This document shows, piece after piece, positions 1-6,536 of a DNA stretch of 21,190 nt. The DNA is from 2-01-FULL-49-22 sp964639445 (lineage in GTDB: Bacteria; Patescibacteriota; Saccharimonadia; Saccharimonadales; UBA10212). The DNA is taken from contig CAZXDA010000008.1 in the NCBI GenBank assembly GCA_964639445.1, positions 1 through 21,190 of the forward strand. Reading direction: 5' to 3'. The stretch's first letter is position 1. Every line of letters starts with the position of its first letter. The translations under genes and the position numbers were made by a program. The notes beneath the pieces were generated by a model, which ran no database searches, was not told the origin of the DNA, and saw only the letters and a list, made by a program, of their open reading frames with translations.

Positions 1-773
1 AACTCCACTAGAGCCTGGTCGCGACTGGCATCTTGAATCTCGCGATCACCAAACAGAACCTGGCGTGAAAGCGATTGCAGAGCAAATAATTGGTTACGTA
101 AGCGGGCGGCGGTTTCAAAATTATGAGCTCGAGCGGATTTTTTCATATCGCGTTCGATTTGTCGCATTAAAGTTATGCGTTCACCCCTGAGATACTGCAT
201 TAATTTTCGCAGGTTTGCCCTGTAATCTTCCAGGCTGGTGCGCCCGTCTTCCAAACCGGGGTCTAACCCCAAGAAATAATGTAGGCTGGCGCGTTTTTGA
301 TTAACCGGCCGGCTAGTGGCATAAGGAAAGGCCCGGCGCAAGTAACGCAGAGCTTTTTTAAGCGCAAAACTGTTGATGTACGGGCCAAAATATTCAGTGC
401 CGTCATCCAGTGGGCGCCGCACCAGCTTTACCGTTGGATAATCGCTTTTATAGTCAACGCGTACATATTGCAGCGATTTGTCGTCGCGCAGCAGAATGTT
501 ATAGCGCGGCAAGTAACGCCGTACCAGTTCGGCCTCCAAAAATAGCGCATCAACTTCGCTCTCTAACTCAGTCCAGTCAATGTCGGCAATTTCGCCGACA
601 AGCATATCGGTCTTCGGATCGGGGTAGCGGCTTTGTTGAAAATACTGCTTCACGCGGTTACGCAAATTGGCCGCTTTGCCAATATAAATAATCTCACCGG
701 AGCTATCTTTATGAAAATAAACCCCCGGCCCTTTTGGCAACCTACTTAATTTTTTCTCCAGTCTCTTATTCAC
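1..773 (-). CDS. uvrC: UvrABC excinuclease subunit C, 5' part (partial)
   Basis: UvrC makes both incisions around a lesion handed over by UvrA-UvrB. The visible 257 residues run from a GTG start and are cut off by the window edge. The N-terminal GIY-YIG nuclease domain is clear: GVYF at residues 17-20, YIGKA at 30-34, arginines 38 and 40, and a Glu near 80-82 before LVRRYLPRYN. The UVR (UvrB-binding) motif is at about 204-235, with the core NFETAARLRNQL. The usual four cysteines between these domains are absent: the aligned positions read S154, S163, D171 and E175, and I see no cysteine in the fragment. No Shine-Dalgarno precedes the GTG; a TAAAAT hexamer lies 6 nt upstream. It diverges from the ABC exporter leader. 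Identity is sure from family knowledge; the cysteine loss is seen directly. Confidence 0.95.
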   Translation of the reverse strand, partial: MNKRLEKKLSRLPKGPGVYFHKDSSGEIIYIGKAANLRNRVKQYFQQSRYPDPKTDMLVGEIADIDWTELESEVDALFLEAELVRRYLPRYNILLRDDKSLQYVRVDYKSDYPTVKLVRRPLDDGTEYFGPYINSFALKKALRYLRRAFPYATSRPVNQKRASLHYFLGLDPGLEDGRTSLEDYRANLRKLMQYLRGERITLMRQIERDMKKSARAHNFETAARLRNQLFALQSLSRQVLFGDREIQDASRDQALVE

Positions 774-824
774 ACTAATATTTTAACTTCTTATTTCATA
801 AAAAGTTTGCATTTATATTTAAGG

Positions 825-833
825 TGTTATATT
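825..833 (+). promoter_or_regulatory. Extended -10 promoter for leader/ABC exporter
   Basis: TGTTATATT matches the extended -10 pattern TGnTATAAT with one mismatch. A TTGCAT at 807-812 could be a -35 box, but its 15-bp spacing is short. Transcription would start near 840, giving a leader of about 155 nt before the ABC exporter ATG. Confidence 0.5.
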
Positions 834-863
834 GTTGTAAATAATTGTTATTAATAAGGTAGA

Positions 864-995
864 AAGGAGCAGCCAAAATGAGAATAACTAAAACACCTTT
901 TAGCAGGCTGCTTCTTGTTGCCTGCTAACTCAAGTCCAACAAAAACCTTAATATTTAATTTTCATTAACCTAACAGCGCAGCAGGAGGCTGTGCT
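864..995 (+). promoter_or_regulatory. Candidate attenuator with mutually exclusive hairpins and SD hairpin
   Basis: Three helices can be drawn. Helix I pairs 864-874 with 906-916 (11 pairs, one G-U) and covers the leader SD. Helix II pairs 900-908 with 920-928 (9 perfect pairs, 11-nt loop) and competes with helix I for 906-908. Helix III pairs 975-982 with 988-995 (8 pairs, one G-U) and holds most of the exporter's AGGAGG (983-988) in its loop. CCTGCT at 921-926 is also complementary to AGCAGG at 980-985. No U-tract follows helix II, so control would act on translation rather than by intrinsic termination. Confidence 0.5.
878..928 (+). CDS. Putative 16-codon leader peptide upstream of ABC exporter
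   Basis: A short frame, MRITKTPFSRLLLVAC, starts with ATG at 878 and stops at TAA 926-928. A strong Shine-Dalgarno (AAAGGAG, 863-869) lies 8 nt upstream. The frame is too short to be an ordinary protein, but its ribosome-binding site is among the best in the window, and most genes nearby have none. Its SD can pair with its own codons (864-874 with 906-916), and its last codons form a second hairpin (900-908 with 920-928). This arrangement resembles translated leaders that control drug-exporter and resistance genes by ribosome stalling, such as the bmrCD type. Function is inferred from architecture only. Confidence 0.5.
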   Translation: MRITKTPFSRLLLVAC

Positions 996-996
996 T

Positions 997-2772
997 ATGT
1001 CAACTACCAACAAAACTCTATCTATTTTTTGGCGTGCCACCAACCGCTACAAACTGCTGTTTTGGACAGGCGCAATTGGCGCGGTCTTGGCAGTTATTGC
1101 CCAAGATATCATTCCGCCGTATGTGGTCTCTCGGGCCTTTGCCAGACTACAGAGAGACTATAGCCTCGGCGCACCCTTGGTCTTTTCCGATTACGTAAAC
1201 TACTTTTACGTTTTTCTGGTATTCATGCTCAGCGGTATGGCCATCTGGCGGATTCAAGCCCGATGCGTCTGGTTATTCGAGATCAAGGCTAGCCGCGATC
1301 TGGCGAACAAAATCTTCAGGCACCTGCAGAGCATGAGCCAGCGGTTTTACGACAACCGCTTTGCCGGTTCTTTGGTTTCGCAGACCAACAAGTTTCTTGG
1401 CGCCTACGAGCGCTTGATGGACGAGTTCATCTGGAGCATCGTGGCGGGTGTTACGGCTTTAGTATTTTCGCTTGCTGTGCTGTTCTTTGTGTCATTCTGG
1501 TATGCTCTTATCCTACTTTTAATAACCCTCACATACATGCAGATCATGTATCGCCGGGTAAAAAAGCAGTTTCCATATAACAAGGACGTGGCCGAAAAAG
1601 AAAACCGCCAAACAGCAGCTTTGGCCGATGTTATCTCGAATATCAGCACCGTCCGGGCTTTTGCTGGTGAAGATTATGAAGCTAAAAGGTTTAAATCAGT
1701 GGTAAATAATGCCTACAACTCAAGCTACCGCCTATCTAGGGAGGAGTTTAAGAATGACGCCATCAGCCACTTTCAGACTAACGGCTTTCATATCGTGGCC
1801 TTTTTGTTTGGTCTGGTCGCCATTACCAGCTTTCACGCCAAGGTTAGTGTTTTGTATTTGGCGCTAACTTATACCGGCGGCGTCACCAGTCGGCTGTGGC
1901 AGTTCGGTAGAATCATGAGAAATATTAACCGAGCCTTTGGCGACGCTGTCGAAATGACAGAGATTTTGCAGCTAGAGCCGGAGGTTAAAGACGCAGAAGT
2001 GACTGTGTCCGCTAAAATCAGCCGCGGCCGGATTGAATTTAGAAATGCAAGTTTCCAGTATCCTGAAAGCAACAAAAGAGAAGCGCTTTTTAAAAACCTT
2101 GACCTGGTTATCAAACCGGGTGAAAAAGTTGGCCTGGTTGGTCATAGTGGTGGTGGCAAAACTACCGTTACTCGACTAATCCTGCGCTATATGGACATTG
2201 ACGACGGCCAGATATTAATTGACGACCAAGACATTAAACAGCTGACGCAAAAAGATCTGCGCCATGCTATTGCCTATGTACCTCAAGAACCGCTACTTTT
2301 TCATCGCAGCCTGCGGGAGAATATCCTTTACGGCCGTCCCGATGCCACGGATAAAGAGATCTATGCGGTCGCTAAAATGGCACACATCCACGACTTCATT
2401 CTGACTCTGCCTGATGGATACGAAACGCTGGTGGGAGAACGCGGCGTTAAACTTTCTGGTGGTCAAAGGCAGCGTATAGCAATTGCCCGCGCCATGCTTA
2501 AAAACGCACCGATTTTAATCTTCGATGAAGCTACCAGCCAGCTGGATTCCGAATCAGAAAAATTCATTCAGGCTGCGCTGTGGAAGCTGGTGGAAGGCCG
2601 AACGGCAATTATAGTGGCACACCGCTTAAGCACTATTCAACGAATGGATAGAATAGTTGTTATGGAACATGGCCAGATCGTGGAACAAGGTACTCATAAG
2701 GAACTTGTCCGGCAAAAAGGCCGTTACGCCGAACTATGGGCCCACCAATCCGGCGGCTTCTTAGAAGAGTAA
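997..2772 (+). CDS. ABC exporter, fused permease and ATPase (MsbA/multidrug type)
   Basis: A half-transporter of 591 residues that would homodimerise and export a lipid, peptide or drug using ATP. The N-terminal part (about residues 1-315) is a six-helix exporter membrane domain with hydrophobic segments near 20-38, 65-85, 145-185 and 260-295. The nucleotide-binding domain starts near 345: Walker A GHSGGGKT at 382-389, Q-loop PQEPLLF near 429, signature LSGGQ at 486-490, Walker B ILIFDEA at 506-512, and the H-loop in AHRLST. I chose ATG 997 over GTG 991 because AGGAGG (983-988) is 8 nt from the ATG but only 2 nt from the GTG. The substrate cannot be predicted. A structured leader with a small peptide precedes it, which hints at inducible expression. 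The stop codon lies in a palindrome shared with bL25. Confidence 0.93.
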   Translation: MSTTNKTLSIFWRATNRYKLLFWTGAIGAVLAVIAQDIIPPYVVSRAFARLQRDYSLGAPLVFSDYVNYFYVFLVFMLSGMAIWRIQARCVWLFEIKASRDLANKIFRHLQSMSQRFYDNRFAGSLVSQTNKFLGAYERLMDEFIWSIVAGVTALVFSLAVLFFVSFWYALILLLITLTYMQIMYRRVKKQFPYNKDVAEKENRQTAALADVISNISTVRAFAGEDYEAKRFKSVVNNAYNSSYRLSREEFKNDAISHFQTNGFHIVAFLFGLVAITSFHAKVSVLYLALTYTGGVTSRLWQFGRIMRNINRAFGDAVEMTEILQLEPEVKDAEVTVSAKISRGRIEFRNASFQYPESNKREALFKNLDLVIKPGEKVGLVGHSGGGKTTVTRLILRYMDIDDGQILIDDQDIKQLTQKDLRHAIAYVPQEPLLFHRSLRENILYGRPDATDKEIYAVAKMAHIHDFILTLPDGYETLVGERGVKLSGGQRQRIAIARAMLKNAPILIFDEATSQLDSESEKFIQAALWKLVEGRTAIIVAHRLSTIQRMDRIVVMEHGQIVEQGTHKELVRQKGRYAELWAHQSGGFLEE

Positions 2773-2796
2773 ATTACTTAACTAGTCAAGTAATTT
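2771..2796. terminator. Palindrome between convergent genes, likely bidirectional terminator (family copy 1)
   Basis: AAATTACTTAAC, then TA, then GTCAAGTAATTT: 12-bp arms with one mismatch. It overlaps the ABC exporter stop codon on one side and the bL25 stop codon on the other. A-rich and T-rich flanks give a U-run in both directions. The same core, ACTTRAC-NN-GTCAAGT, recurs at 4248, 11156 and 20244. Confidence 0.65.
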
Positions 2797-3487
2797 TATC
2801 TTGGGTTTCGGGCTTGGTCTCGCCTTCAGGTTTTTCGGCGGCTTCGCCTTCGGCGGGTTGTTCACCCTCGGCTGCTTCGGCTTCTTCGGCAGGCGCTGCC
2901 TCTTCTTCTGCCATCATGGCTTTAGTTTCAACCACTCTGGCGATTGGGTGTTCGGCGTCAGTGAGGACTGTTACGTCCTCCGGCACCTGGAGATCGGCCA
3001 CCGTAACCTCATCATGCAGTTCAGCTAACTTTGTAGCATCCACGACTAATTCGTCCGGCAGATTTCGCGGCAAGGCCTCTACTTCCACACTATCGAGCTG
3101 GTGTAAAACCATTAAGCCAACTTTTTCGGCCGGAATTTCACCTTCAAGGCGAATCGGCACTTCGGCTTCAACCTTTTCGTCGCGCTTTATAGCCTGAAAG
3201 ACGACATGCTGCAGACGCCGCTTAACCGGGTTATAATGGGCGTCTTTAATTAAAACTAGAAATTTTTGATCGCCGACCTCTAAGTTAAGCGGGTGGTGTT
3301 TACCAGCTTCTTCATAGACGCGCTCCAGTTCCAGTTCCGGCGCCATTACATGAATCGAAGCCTGGCCGTGGTTATGAATCACAGCCGGCACAAGTCCCTG
3401 CTGCCGCAATTCACCAAGACCTTTGCGCACAACAGTGCGTTCTTGCAACTTCAATGGCGCGTCTAAATCAACCATATCGATAGACAT
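2786..3487 (-). CDS. rplY: 50S ribosomal protein bL25 (CTC/TL5 type)
   Basis: A 5S rRNA-binding ribosomal protein of about 233 residues. The N-terminal L25 domain (about 1-90) contains RTVVRKGLGELRQQGLVPAVIH, the typical start of the family (quoted in part: GELRQQGLVPAVIH). It is followed by the beta-rich TL5/CTC C-terminal domain (about 95-175) with DSVEVEALPRNLPDELVVD. The last 45 residues are a low-complexity tail rich in Ala, Glu and Pro; such acidic tails are common in long bL25 proteins. The open frame extends upstream to a TTG, but MSIDMVDLDAP at 3487 (or the ATG four codons later) fits the family start better. No clear Shine-Dalgarno is present. It diverges from dedA and converges with the ABC exporter. 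Confidence 0.93.
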   Translation of the reverse strand: MSIDMVDLDAPLKLQERTVVRKGLGELRQQGLVPAVIHNHGQASIHVMAPELELERVYEEAGKHHPLNLEVGDQKFLVLIKDAHYNPVKRRLQHVVFQAIKRDEKVEAEVPIRLEGEIPAEKVGLMVLHQLDSVEVEALPRNLPDELVVDATKLAELHDEVTVADLQVPEDVTVLTDAEHPIARVVETKAMMAEEEAAPAEEAEAAEGEQPAEGEAAEKPEGETKPETQDKIT

Positions 3488-3534
3488 TCTAACAGATAGG
3501 AAACAGATGATCAAACAGTGTCAGTGTAAGTGGA

Positions 3535-3554
3535 TGTTATAATTTTATTATAAC
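3535..3554. promoter_or_regulatory. Palindromic divergent promoter region (bL25 / dedA)
   Basis: GTTATAA, TTTTA, GTTATAA inverted: perfect 7-bp arms at 3536-3542 and 3548-3554. Each arm supplies a TATAAT, at 3538-3543 on the plus strand (with an extended TGT, 3535-3537) and at 3552-3547 on the minus strand. Two opposed -10 boxes thus nearly overlap. Matching -35 boxes are weak. The symmetry could also serve as an operator. Confidence 0.5.
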
Positions 3555-3605
3555 GTACTACTAATAGAACATGAAACATTTTATCTTCTGCTGTACTCTA
3601 TCTCT

Positions 3606-4259
3606 ATGTGGCTGAATGTTGATACGATTGTCCAAACTGGGGGGATTTTAGCAGTAGCATTAGTTATTTTTGCCGAAACTGGCCTTTTGATGGGCTTTTT
3701 CCTGCCTGGCGACACTTTATTAATTGCGGCCGGCTTGTTTGCCGGCCAAGGAAAACTACCGCTTATCCTACTCTTGCCCATCACAGCAATTGCGGCCATT
3801 GCCGGCTATCAGGTTGGCTACTTAATCGGCGAGCGGGCTGGGCCGCGTCTTTTTAGGCGCCAAGGTGGTGTGCTTTTTAGGGCTGACTATGTCCCCAGAA
3901 CCGAAAATTTCTTTAAAAAACATGGCGCTATCACCATCTTATTGATCCGTTTTGTGGCCGTGGCCAGAACGATTATTCCCCTTATTGCCGGTATTGGCAA
4001 AATGGATAAGCGAAAATTCGTCTTCTATAACATAGTTGGAGCCGTTTTATGGACATTTAGCATCACGCTGGCGGCTTATTGGGTCGGAAAGAAAGTGCCT
4101 AATGTCGATAAAATTATCATACCCCTAGTGCTGGCAGCCATAATTTTAACCACCGGCAGCGTGCTTTTTGAACTGCTTAAAAGCGCTGAACGGCGCCGCG
4201 CCCTCCGCCAGGCCCTCCGCGAAGAACTCGCCTACTTCTTCCGCCGCAAAAATACTTAA
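3606..4259 (+). CDS. DedA/VTT-family membrane protein
   Basis: A 217-residue polytopic membrane protein of the DedA (SNARE-associated, VTT) family, whose members are linked to lipid carrier flipping and membrane homeostasis. Family motifs are visible: FAETGLLMGFFLPGDTLL (22-39) with the conserved acidic residue and re-entrant proline-glycine, and RFVAVARTIIPLIAGIGKM (115-133) with the conserved arginines and proline. Hydrophobic segments lie near 10-45, 52-75, 108-130, 138-160 and 168-190. A basic C-terminal tail follows. There is no obvious Shine-Dalgarno. An extended -10 at 3535-3543 would give a leader of about 55 nt. The 3' end lies inside a palindrome shared with the opposing operon. The exact substrate is not predictable. 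Confidence 0.9.
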   Translation: MWLNVDTIVQTGGILAVALVIFAETGLLMGFFLPGDTLLIAAGLFAGQGKLPLILLLPITAIAAIAGYQVGYLIGERAGPRLFRRQGGVLFRADYVPRTENFFKKHGAITILLIRFVAVARTIIPLIAGIGKMDKRKFVFYNIVGAVLWTFSITLAAYWVGKKVPNVDKIIIPLVLAAIILTTGSVLFELLKSAERRRALRQALREELAYFFRRKNT

Positions 4260-4275
4260 CTAGTCAAGTATTTTT
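4248..4275. terminator. Palindrome between convergent genes, likely bidirectional terminator (family copy 2)
   Basis: AAAAATACTTAAC, TA, GTCAAGTATTTTT: 13-bp arms with one mismatch. It overlaps the dedA stop codon and the stop codon of the small minus-strand gene. Poly-A and poly-T borders give a U-run on both transcripts. Same core as at 2771, 11156 and 20244. Confidence 0.7.
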
Positions 4276-4546
4276 AAAATTCATCTATTGTTGTGCCCCA
4301 CTCGTTGGCCTCGGGGACAAGCCTCAACTTAGCACGCCTTAAATCCTCCAGTAATACCCCAATTGAAATAGCTCTAAAGAAGGCGTCATTATAATAGGGT
4401 GATCCATTTAACTTGTTTAGCCTTTCGATCACCATATTCTCTATAAGATCTTCATCCGTTAGCGCCTCTATAGCCTGCTCGTATTCCTCCACCCTCCTAT
4501 ACGCCTCACCAATCTGATTGCCGATAATTTTATGTGAAGTTCTCAT
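4274..4546 (-). CDS. Hypothetical protein, 90 aa, third gene of CYTH-M20 operon
   Basis: I do not recognise this protein. It is charged and predicted mostly helical, with an acidic first half (EEYEQAIEALTDEDLIENMV) and a motif NGSPYYNDAFFRAISIGVLLEDL. No signal peptide or membrane segment is seen. An upstream GTG (4561) also exists, but ATG 4546 has a GAGGG Shine-Dalgarno about 7 nt upstream. It follows the M20-like gene by 24 nt on the same strand and ends in the shared palindromic terminator, so it is probably co-transcribed. Confidence 0.6.
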   Translation of the reverse strand: MRTSHKIIGNQIGEAYRRVEEYEQAIEALTDEDLIENMVIERLNKLNGSPYYNDAFFRAISIGVLLEDLRRAKLRLVPEANEWGTTIDEF

Positions 4547-4570
4547 TATAGAAGCCCTCACTTTCCATTG

Positions 4571-5707
4571 TCACTTAGTGAACTTAGTCAGCGCTCTTTT
4601 ATAAATCTCCAGTGTTTTTGGAATCGATTGAACCGCAATCCACTCGTCTGGTGCGTGGACATTGCCGCTTTCGCAGCCAAAGGCATTTATGATGGCAGTT
4701 CCTGATTTGCTAATTACGTTACCTACGCTGCCTTGGCTACTTGCCCTTAAGGGTACTTCACGACCCAATATTTTCTTGGCTTCATTTTTTAGTATCTGGA
4801 CGAACGGATGATTTGGATCCGTTAGGTAAGCTGGCTCGCATTGAAGTTCTTCAAGAGTGTAATTAAAATTCGAGGCTTGTGGTTTTAGGCTATCCAGTGC
4901 TTCTTTCAGCTTGGCTAAAATATCTTTCTGTTTCTGTGATGGCAGCCAACGTATATCAACAAAGGCTTCACACTTATCAGGGACAACACTGATAATTTCG
5001 CCGCCATGAACTTTAGTAACTTGTAAACTAGTGCCAAATTCAAAGAACGGTTCACTAGTTTGAATATCTACATCAAGCAAAGCGTTTACAGCTTTAGCCA
5101 TATAATGAACAGCATTTATACCTCGCTTGCTGGCACTGCCTGTATGGGCAGCCTCTCCTAGAGTTGTAAGTTTAAGCCGATACCAGCCCCTAGCACCAAT
5201 CGATATTGCGTCATTTCCCTGATAACCCAAAATACAAATATCAGCTTTGGGCGAGTATTTCATTACTTCTTTAATCCCGGTGAACGCGCCGCCCTGCTCA
5301 TCGGCGTCAAAACCCAAAAATAAGTTATCATTAAAGTCATTGCTTCCAGCCAATTCTTTGGCTAAATAGCAAAATAGAGCCACGCCGACTTTGCAGTCTG
5401 CAACTCCTCGACCATACATACGACCCTGTTCAATTTCGGCACTAAATGGTGGATGCGACCATTTACTTTCATCACCAGCGGGGACTGTATCTAGGCAGCT
5501 TTCTAGCCAGACAGTTTTACCACCGCCAGCTTTTTTGACATGGCATATAACAGATGGGTGCGCCTTGCTTCCTATAATTTCTGGCTCAAAACCAAAACCC
5601 CGCAATTTATCAGCTACTAGATTAGCTACCGCCGCTTCACTATCAGTGCCATTCTGCGATGGCGTTTCAACTAGCTGCCTAGTAAAATCTAAAATCTCAC
5701 CTTGCAT
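4571..5707 (-). CDS. M20-family metallohydrolase homologue with altered metal site
   Basis: A 378-residue protein with the fold of M20 peptidases and deacylases (ArgE/DapE/CPG2 group). The catalytic domain is split by a dimerisation domain marked by GEAAHTG (about 186-192). Recognisable motifs are LDTVPAGD (72-79), YGRGVADCK (98-106), ADEQGG (135-140) and NVHAPDEW (349-356). Compared with the family, the first metal His (GHxD) is Cys71, the second Glu of the EE pair is Gln138, and the later ligand Glu (GEP) is Tyr162. Asp73, Asp104, Glu137 and His351 remain. It could be a changed hydrolase or a pseudoenzyme. The ATG at 5707 was chosen over a TTG four codons earlier; it overlaps the CYTH gene by 11 nt. 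Substrate unknown. Confidence 0.82.
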   Translation of the reverse strand: MQGEILDFTRQLVETPSQNGTDSEAAVANLVADKLRGFGFEPEIIGSKAHPSVICHVKKAGGGKTVWLESCLDTVPAGDESKWSHPPFSAEIEQGRMYGRGVADCKVGVALFCYLAKELAGSNDFNDNLFLGFDADEQGGAFTGIKEVMKYSPKADICILGYQGNDAISIGARGWYRLKLTTLGEAAHTGSASKRGINAVHYMAKAVNALLDVDIQTSEPFFEFGTSLQVTKVHGGEIISVVPDKCEAFVDIRWLPSQKQKDILAKLKEALDSLKPQASNFNYTLEELQCEPAYLTDPNHPFVQILKNEAKKILGREVPLRASSQGSVGNVISKSGTAIINAFGCESGNVHAPDEWIAVQSIPKTLEIYKRALTKFTK

Positions 5708-6311
5708 GAGCCTTGCCAACTTTTATTCTCTTTTGTTCTAACCATGCCGGGATTGGGCTGAAGGTGATTTCTGGCCAGTTGTCGATTTCTTCTTCAGTGA
5801 AGTCGTAATAACTTTGGTAGGCGATTTCCACGCTGCCGTGCAAAGCTTTACTCCAGTCCAGACCCAAATTAGCAGCTAGGTCTTTGATGGCTTGTTCACT
5901 TTTTCCCTCAAGCTCTACAAAAGGCGGAATCCATGGCCAAGTGTCTATTTCTATATCAACGCCGCCCAGCGTCCAGCTCTCACGCTTAGTTTCCTGGTAG
6001 GATTTCTGCTTTAGCCCAATTGATTCCAGAAATTTACAAGCTGCGTCAAAATTATCAACGACTAAATTAACTTCTTGAGTTCCGTCTATATTCCGATGGT
6101 TAAGCTGCTTGTAACTTAGAGTAACCTTATCGCCTTCGTCTCTCACTCTAATCCAACCGCCAACTTTTTCTAGGCGGTTGTCTAGATAGTCAAAGTTGCG
6201 GCGCTTCATCAATCGTTCAGCGAATTTCTGTGCTGCTCCTAGAGCCTTTAGCTTAGATCGCAGAGCACTAACATCAACATCGAGGAACTTAGCCTCATAC
6301 TCCGTTTGCAT
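5697..6311 (-). CDS. CYTH-domain protein (class IV adenylate cyclase / thiamine triphosphatase-like)
   Basis: A 204-residue cytosolic protein starting MQTEYEAKFL, which carries the CYTH signature ExExK at E4, E6, K8. Further charged strand motifs fit the tunnel fold: GGWIRVRDEGDKVTLSYK (about 51-68), QEVNLVVDNF (79-88), KRESWTLGGVDIEIDTWP and FVELEGKSEQA (about 131-141). CYTH enzymes hydrolyse or cyclise triphosphate compounds with metal ions; CyaB-type members make cAMP and others cleave tri- or polyphosphate. Which reaction applies here cannot be told. The gene is first in an operon with the M20-like protein (11-nt overlap). It lacks a Shine-Dalgarno; TATGAT lies 6 nt before the ATG, at the edge of a palindromic repeat. 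Confidence 0.87.
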   Translation of the reverse strand: MQTEYEAKFLDVDVSALRSKLKALGAAQKFAERLMKRRNFDYLDNRLEKVGGWIRVRDEGDKVTLSYKQLNHRNIDGTQEVNLVVDNFDAACKFLESIGLKQKSYQETKRESWTLGGVDIEIDTWPWIPPFVELEGKSEQAIKDLAANLGLDWSKALHGSVEIAYQSYYDFTEEEIDNWPEITFSPIPAWLEQKRIKVGKAHAR

Positions 6312-6323
6312 GAGTTAATCATA

Positions 6324-6352
6324 CTGGATTCCCGTTTTCGCGGGAATGACAA
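6324..6352. repeat. Dispersed palindrome, ATTCCCG...CGGGAAT family, intergenic copy
   Basis: CTGGATTCCCG, TTTTCG, CGGGAATGACAA: 7-bp arms at 6328-6334 and 6341-6347. The same flanked core occurs at 20317-20345 and, as half of a larger element, at 18766-18792. It resembles the dRS3-type ATTCCC...GGGAAT repeat known from Neisseria and many other bacteria. It lies 12 nt upstream of the CYTH start. Confidence 0.75.
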
Positions 6353-6390
6353 TAAAGATACGACTATGCTAGCGCCTTCTTTCGACAAAC

Positions 6391-6411
6391 ACTCAGCATT
6401 ACTCACTGAGT
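6391..6411. repeat. Short hairpin downstream of uvrA
   Basis: ACTCAG, nine-nt loop, CTGAGT. On the uvrA transcript it is followed by GTTTGTCG, a poor U-tract. It could be a weak terminator, but this is uncertain. Confidence 0.35.
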
Positions 6412-6536
6412 AGACGCGTCAAAAGCATCAACATCTAAGCCGAGGACGTGCCGAGCGACTCCTTGAAGAAACAATAAAGAGCGAGGCCGACCGAAGGGAG
6501 TTCCGCAGGCTGTTGTGCGCTTTGACAAGCGGCTAC
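6410..6536. repeat. 127-bp imperfect hairpin element abutting the uvrA stop codon
   Basis: The ends are imperfect inverted repeats: GTAGaCGC-GTCAAaAGC-CAACA (6410-6433) against TGTTG-GCTTTGAC-GCGgCTAC (6511-6536). Inside, ACTCC (6458-6462) pairs with GGAGT (6497-6501) and GCC (6439-6441) with GGC (6508-6510). The right end includes the uvrA stop codon. No target duplication is obvious. It may be a MITE-like remnant, a REP-like element or a structured 3' UTR. The rest of the 6312-6532 gap holds only this, the palindrome at 6324 and the hairpin at 6391. Confidence 0.45.

Noticed and set aside
2736..3197. Plus-strand frame opposite bL25
   Set aside because: A Ser/Ala-rich shadow of the acidic bL25 tail on the other strand, with no motif or ribosome-binding site of its own.
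6391..6530. Known structured RNA (RNase P, tmRNA, SRP) in the uvrA-CYTH gap
   Set aside because: None of the conserved sequence blocks of these RNAs is present; the region reads as repeat-derived hairpins.
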